A program made the translations under genes and the position numbers. From a virus, in the IMG/VR virus record IMGVR_UViG_3300015189_000004, positions 1-57,358 of that record: DNA of 57,358 bases. The stretch is one strand, 5' to 3'. Shown here piece by piece: positions 54,184-57,358 of the stretch (positions are counted from its first letter, which is position 1; every line of letters starts with the position of its first letter). A model generated the notes under the pieces. The model was not told where the DNA came from. It saw only the letters and a list, made by a program, of their open reading frames with translations, and made no database searches.

Positions 54184-56897
54184 TGATCATAGATGAAGAA
54201 GAGTACCTTGCTCACTATGGCACGGCACGTAAGTCAGGCCGTTATCCTTGGGGTTCTGGTGGCACAGAGAATCAGCAGAACAAGAGCTTCCTCGACCACG
54301 TAGACACTATGCGGAAGCAGGGACTCACTGATACTGAGATTGCCAAAGGTCTCGACATGACAAGGACTGCTCTTCAAGCCAAGAAGACCATGGCAAAGAA
54401 TGAGCAGAAGCAGACCGACATCACCACGGCCCAACGACTCAAGGCCAAGGGTATGGGAAACATGGCCATCGGTCGTCAGATGAATCTCAATGAGTCGTCT
54501 GTACGCTCTCTGCTGGCTCCTGGTCAGATGGCAAAAGCTCAGGCGCTCATGTCAACTGCGAACATGTTGAAGAGGCATGTAGATGAGAAGGGTGTCATTG
54601 ACGTCGGTTCTGGCGTTGAGCATCACCTTGGGCTGAGTCGTGACAGGCTTGACAAAGCCATTGAGATCTTGCGGCAACAGGACTACTACATGACCAATGT
54701 TCAGATCGACCAACTTGGTACTGGTGGAAACCAGAAGACAAACATCAAGGTGTTGGCTCTTCCGGGAACCACATATCGAGACATCGTGAAGGACAAGAGC
54801 TCGATCAAGTCTGTTACTGACTACACCGATGATGGTGGCTTGTCTTGGTCAGGACTCAGGCCTCCGCTCAACATCAACTCAAATCGTGTGCAGGTGCGTT
54901 ACAAGGAGCAAGGCGGCGGTGAAGCTGACGGCGTGATATACGTTCGTCGTGGAGTTGACGACCTGTCTCTCGGAACCAATCGGTATGCACAGGTTCGTGT
55001 GGCTGTTGATGGAACGCACTACCTCAAGGGTATGGCCATGTACAAAGATGACATGCCAAAGGGTGCAGACCTCGTATTCAACACGGTGAAGAGCGACACG
55101 GGCAACAAGCGTGACGCCATGAAGAAGATGCAGATCGACAACGCAACCGGCAAGATCGATGAGGGTAACCCCTTCGGTGCTGTCATTGGGCGTCAGATCA
55201 AAGAGTTGGGTCCTGATGGAAAAGAGCGCTGTACCTCAGTGATGAATATGGTCAATGAGGAAGGTCAATGGGACAAGTGGTCGAGAAACCTTTCATCCCA
55301 GATGCTGTCAAAGCAAAGTCCTGCTCTCGCTAAGACTCAGTTGGATATGACATACGAGAAGAAGAAGCTCGCTCTCGATGAGATATCCGCTCTAACCAAC
55401 CCTGTTGTTAGGGCCAAGCTTCTTCAGTCGTTTGCAGATTCAGCAGACTCATCTGCTGTGCACCTCAAGGCAGCCGCAATGCCGAGGCAAAGCTCTCATG
55501 TTATTCTCCCTGTTCCGGGAATGAAGGAAAACGAGATCTTTGCACCCAACTTCGACAATGGGACTCGCGTTGCTCTGATTCGTTACCCCCATGGTGGCAT
55601 ATTCGAGATCCCAGAGTTGACAGTCAACAACAAGCATGCTGAGGCGAACAAGCTTCTTCATGGCGCCATAGATGCAGTAGGCATCAGCGCAAAGGTGGCA
55701 GAGCGTCTTTCGGGTGCAGACTTCGATGGCGATACTGTCCTTGTCATACCAAATGGCAGAGGCGAAATCAAGACTGCGCCACCGCTAGCTCGGCTAGTTC
55801 ATTTTGATCCCAAAACTGAGTATCCCAAATATGATGGCATGCAGCTTATGACCGTCCACGCAAAGGGCACTCATATGGGTGAGATCTCGAATCTCATTAC
55901 GGATATGACAATCAAGGGCGCATCGCCAGCCGAGCTCGCTCGAGCAGTCCGGCATTCCATGGTTGTTATTGATGCTGAGAAGCACAGCCTTGACTACAAG
56001 CGATCTGCCGTAGATCATGGGATCAAGCAGCTCAAGACCAAATATCAGGAGAACGGGACTGGTAATAGAGGTGCATCAACAATCATCTCTAGAGCAACGG
56101 CTAGGACAGACATCCTTGCTAAGAAACCCCGTCCAATGGCAGATGGTGGTCCCATTGACAAGAAGACTGGTGCACTGGTATTCGTACCCACAGGAGAGCA
56201 CTACACCAGGACTACGGTCAGCAAGAAGGGCGTCACCAAAGAGACGGTCATCTACAAGAAGCAGCGTTCTCAGAAGCTGATTGAAGAGACCAACGCTCAC
56301 AACCTAGTCTCTGACAAGGGTGGCACTAAGATCGAGAAGATCTATGCCGATCACTCCAACAAGCTGAAAGCATTGGCTAACACAGCAAGGCTTGAGATGG
56401 TGCACACTAAGACACACCCCATCTCTCTATCAGCAAAGGCCGCATACAAGCCTGAAGTGATCTCCCTAGGTGCGAAACTGACCCTCGCCCAAAGGAACGC
56501 CCCCCTCGAAAGACAAGCCCAGGTGCTAGCAAACTCCGTCATCGAGGCCAAGAAGGCTTCTAATGCGAACATGGAGAAGGCTGAACTCAAGAAGATTAAG
56601 TTCCAGGCACTTGAGGCGATGCGTGCAAGGACAGGCGCAGACAAGCAGAAGATCGTTATCACACCTACTGAGTGGGCTGCTATCCAAGCAGGTGCTATCA
56701 GTAACGATAGGTTAGGCAAGATCCTTGACCATGCTGACCTAGATGTAGTCAAGGCCTTGGCAACACCAAGAGTTCAGGTACTGATGACATCAGCTAAGAA
56801 GTCCAAGGCTGCAAGCATGGCCGTACGTGGGTACACACAGGCAGAGATAGCTGCTGCCTTAGGTGTCTCGTTGACAACACTCAAGACTAACATCTAG
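54183..56897 (+). CDS. YonO-like single-chain RNA polymerase with N-terminal tag
   Basis: A 904-residue protein. The metal-binding loop SGADFDGDTVLVIP (D513, D515, D517) is the DxDGD signature of two-barrel RNA polymerases (beta-prime, YonO, QDE-1). A preceding barrel-like region has VALIRYPHGGIFEIPEL. The N-terminus is EYLAHYGTARKSGRYPWGSG (residues 7-26), related to the HxGxKG-x-x-WG motif of three head-region proteins, then two HTH segments (about residues 40-115: GLTDTEIAKGLDMTRTAL; GMGNMAIGRQMNLNESSVRSL). A third HTH closes the protein (GYTQAEIAAALGVSLTTL). Length is near that of YonO (905). It probably makes phage RNA; tag and HTHs may serve targeting and promoter recognition. GTG 54183 is the only in-frame start before the tag. 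Confidence 0.82.
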   Translation: MIIDEEEYLAHYGTARKSGRYPWGSGGTENQQNKSFLDHVDTMRKQGLTDTEIAKGLDMTRTALQAKKTMAKNEQKQTDITTAQRLKAKGMGNMAIGRQMNLNESSVRSLLAPGQMAKAQALMSTANMLKRHVDEKGVIDVGSGVEHHLGLSRDRLDKAIEILRQQDYYMTNVQIDQLGTGGNQKTNIKVLALPGTTYRDIVKDKSSIKSVTDYTDDGGLSWSGLRPPLNINSNRVQVRYKEQGGGEADGVIYVRRGVDDLSLGTNRYAQVRVAVDGTHYLKGMAMYKDDMPKGADLVFNTVKSDTGNKRDAMKKMQIDNATGKIDEGNPFGAVIGRQIKELGPDGKERCTSVMNMVNEEGQWDKWSRNLSSQMLSKQSPALAKTQLDMTYEKKKLALDEISALTNPVVRAKLLQSFADSADSSAVHLKAAAMPRQSSHVILPVPGMKENEIFAPNFDNGTRVALIRYPHGGIFEIPELTVNNKHAEANKLLHGAIDAVGISAKVAERLSGADFDGDTVLVIPNGRGEIKTAPPLARLVHFDPKTEYPKYDGMQLMTVHAKGTHMGEISNLITDMTIKGASPAELARAVRHSMVVIDAEKHSLDYKRSAVDHGIKQLKTKYQENGTGNRGASTIISRATARTDILAKKPRPMADGGPIDKKTGALVFVPTGEHYTRTTVSKKGVTKETVIYKKQRSQKLIEETNAHNLVSDKGGTKIEKIYADHSNKLKALANTARLEMVHTKTHPISLSAKAAYKPEVISLGAKLTLAQRNAPLERQAQVLANSVIEAKKASNANMEKAELKKIKFQALEAMRARTGADKQKIVITPTEWAAIQAGAISNDRLGKILDHADLDVVKALATPRVQVLMTSAKKSKAASMAVRGYTQAEIAAALGVSLTTLKTNI

Positions 56898-56911
56898 AGA
56901 GGAAGGATGAA

Positions 56912-57199
56912 GTGGTTCAACACATGCTAACAACAGTAGACAATCCTTTCAATCCTTTCACTCACTTCGACGAGTGGCATGCATACGACGAGGCATCAGG
57001 CTACTACACATCAGAGTTCCTTGCAAGGATTGTGATTACATCTGATGAACTGTCAGAGGCTGATCAAGTGTTGGCGATCGAACATGCAATCGATGAGATT
57101 GTAGAAGAGAATGTTCTTGGGTTGTACAGGAAGGTTACTGAAGATGGTCAACCATCGACAGAGAAAACTTCTGTGCAGTCCACTGCGATCGCGGTGTAG
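56912..57199 (+). CDS. Conserved phage hypothetical protein
   Basis: A 95-residue protein with the conserved start DNPFNPFTHFDEWHAYDEASG and GYYTSEFLARIV, then ELSEADQVLAIEHAIDEIVEENVLGLY, a pattern common in phages of Gram-positive bacteria but without known function. GTG 56912 lies five nt after GGAAGGA; ATG 56924 is too far away. Last gene of the window. Confidence 0.7.
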   Translation: MVQHMLTTVDNPFNPFTHFDEWHAYDEASGYYTSEFLARIVITSDELSEADQVLAIEHAIDEIVEENVLGLYRKVTEDGQPSTEKTSVQSTAIAV

Positions 57200-57358
57200 C
57201 TTCTTGTTTTGATTCGACAAAGTGTGTTTGTTTCTAGTGTGAGGGTTCACCCTTTCCAAACTTTTTACTTGAGACTTGAGGATATAAAAATCTTTCAGAT
57301 CTCGGGGACAAAAGTTGGGGAGGGGGGGACCCTCGCAAAAGAGACCCCCCGTCTGCAT
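57200..57358. other. Noncoding right end with G/C tracts
   Basis: No gene is visible. The segment contains a G-run followed by C-runs (GGGGAGGGGGGG and CCCCCC), resembling the C-run at the left end. Such G/C-rich termini could be packaging or end-processing sites. Confidence 0.5.
57346..57358. repeat. Right copy of imperfect terminal repeat
   Basis: CCCCCGTCTGCAT at the extreme right end matches the first 13 bases of the window at 12 of 13 positions (T instead of G at position 7). Confidence 0.4.

Noticed and set aside
1-57358. Lysogeny module
   Set aside because: No integrase, recombinase, excisionase or typical repressor was found. The LuxR-type HTH at 1071 is next to packaging and lysis genes and is not a recognisable immunity repressor.

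Overview
This window looks like a nearly complete genome of a tailed siphovirus of the Actinobacteria. The evidence for that is the gene set: HK97-type capsid module, long tape measure, a ReqiPepy6 Gp37-like tail protein, DUF6353/DUF6275-type proteins, an MSMEG_6728-like repair enzyme and GC-rich codon use. A Micrococcales host such as Arthrobacter is my guess from size and gene content and is not proven. All genes I support read on the + strand. No integrase, excisionase or immunity repressor is recognisable, so a lytic life style is inferred. The first 13 and last 13 bases are near-identical, so the window probably starts and ends near the physical genome ends.

Layout. 0.1-2.4 kb: small membrane protein, packaging-associated protein, HNH nuclease, LuxR-type HTH protein and amidase endolysin. 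2.5-11.1 kb: connector, large terminase, three proteins carrying an HxGxKGMHWGVR motif, portal, a fused protease-scaffold-capsid protein, head-tail completion genes and the first tail-tube protein. 11.1-24.1 kb: tail chaperone, two further tail-tube paralogues with different C-terminal domains, a pyocin-knob fibre, a 1758-residue tape measure, distal tail proteins and a fibronectin-like tip protein. 24.1-25.8 kb: holin candidates and a membrane-anchored collagen-like protein. 25.8-34.5 kb: an island of small, mostly membrane-anchored proteins, many with their own promoter and terminator. 34.5-43.2 kb: replication (a single helicase-primase-DNA polymerase B polypeptide, a likely ssDNA-binding protein, a repair enzyme). 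43.2-51.2 kb: many small overlapping accessory genes, dCTP deaminase, and two structured RNA loci. 51.2-57.2 kb: SF2 helicase, HNH endonuclease, VRR-NUC and Cas4-like nucleases, and a 904-residue protein with the DFDGD metal-binding loop of two-barrel RNA polymerases (YonO/QDE-1 type).

The most interesting system is a possible phage-specific transcription circuit. Ten copies of a rigid motif (TCGCA, then TATAAT exactly 19 nt after its start, then usually GAGA) lie between 25.8 and 46.7 kb. Five of them drive compact noncoding RNAs with the same architecture: a closing stem that begins 0-2 nt after TATAAT, a set of short C/G hairpins (often exact repeats, up to four with a 27-nt period), and the complementary closing arm followed by a U tract. 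The closing arms covary with the bases just after TATAAT. That puts the RNA start much closer to TATAAT than a host sigma-A promoter would. My inference is that TATAATGAGA is part of a promoter for the phage's own YonO-like polymerase, whose gene lies behind ordinary TTGAGT-N18-TATAAT and TTTACA-N18-TATAGA promoters. The multi-hairpin RNAs look like multivalent decoys or sponges of unknown target. A tRNA-like element with a canonical T arm but no anticodon loop (46.18-46.26 kb), flanked by two mini-ORFs with very strong ribosome binding sites, and a densely folded segment at 44.5-44.8 kb add to this RNA repertoire.
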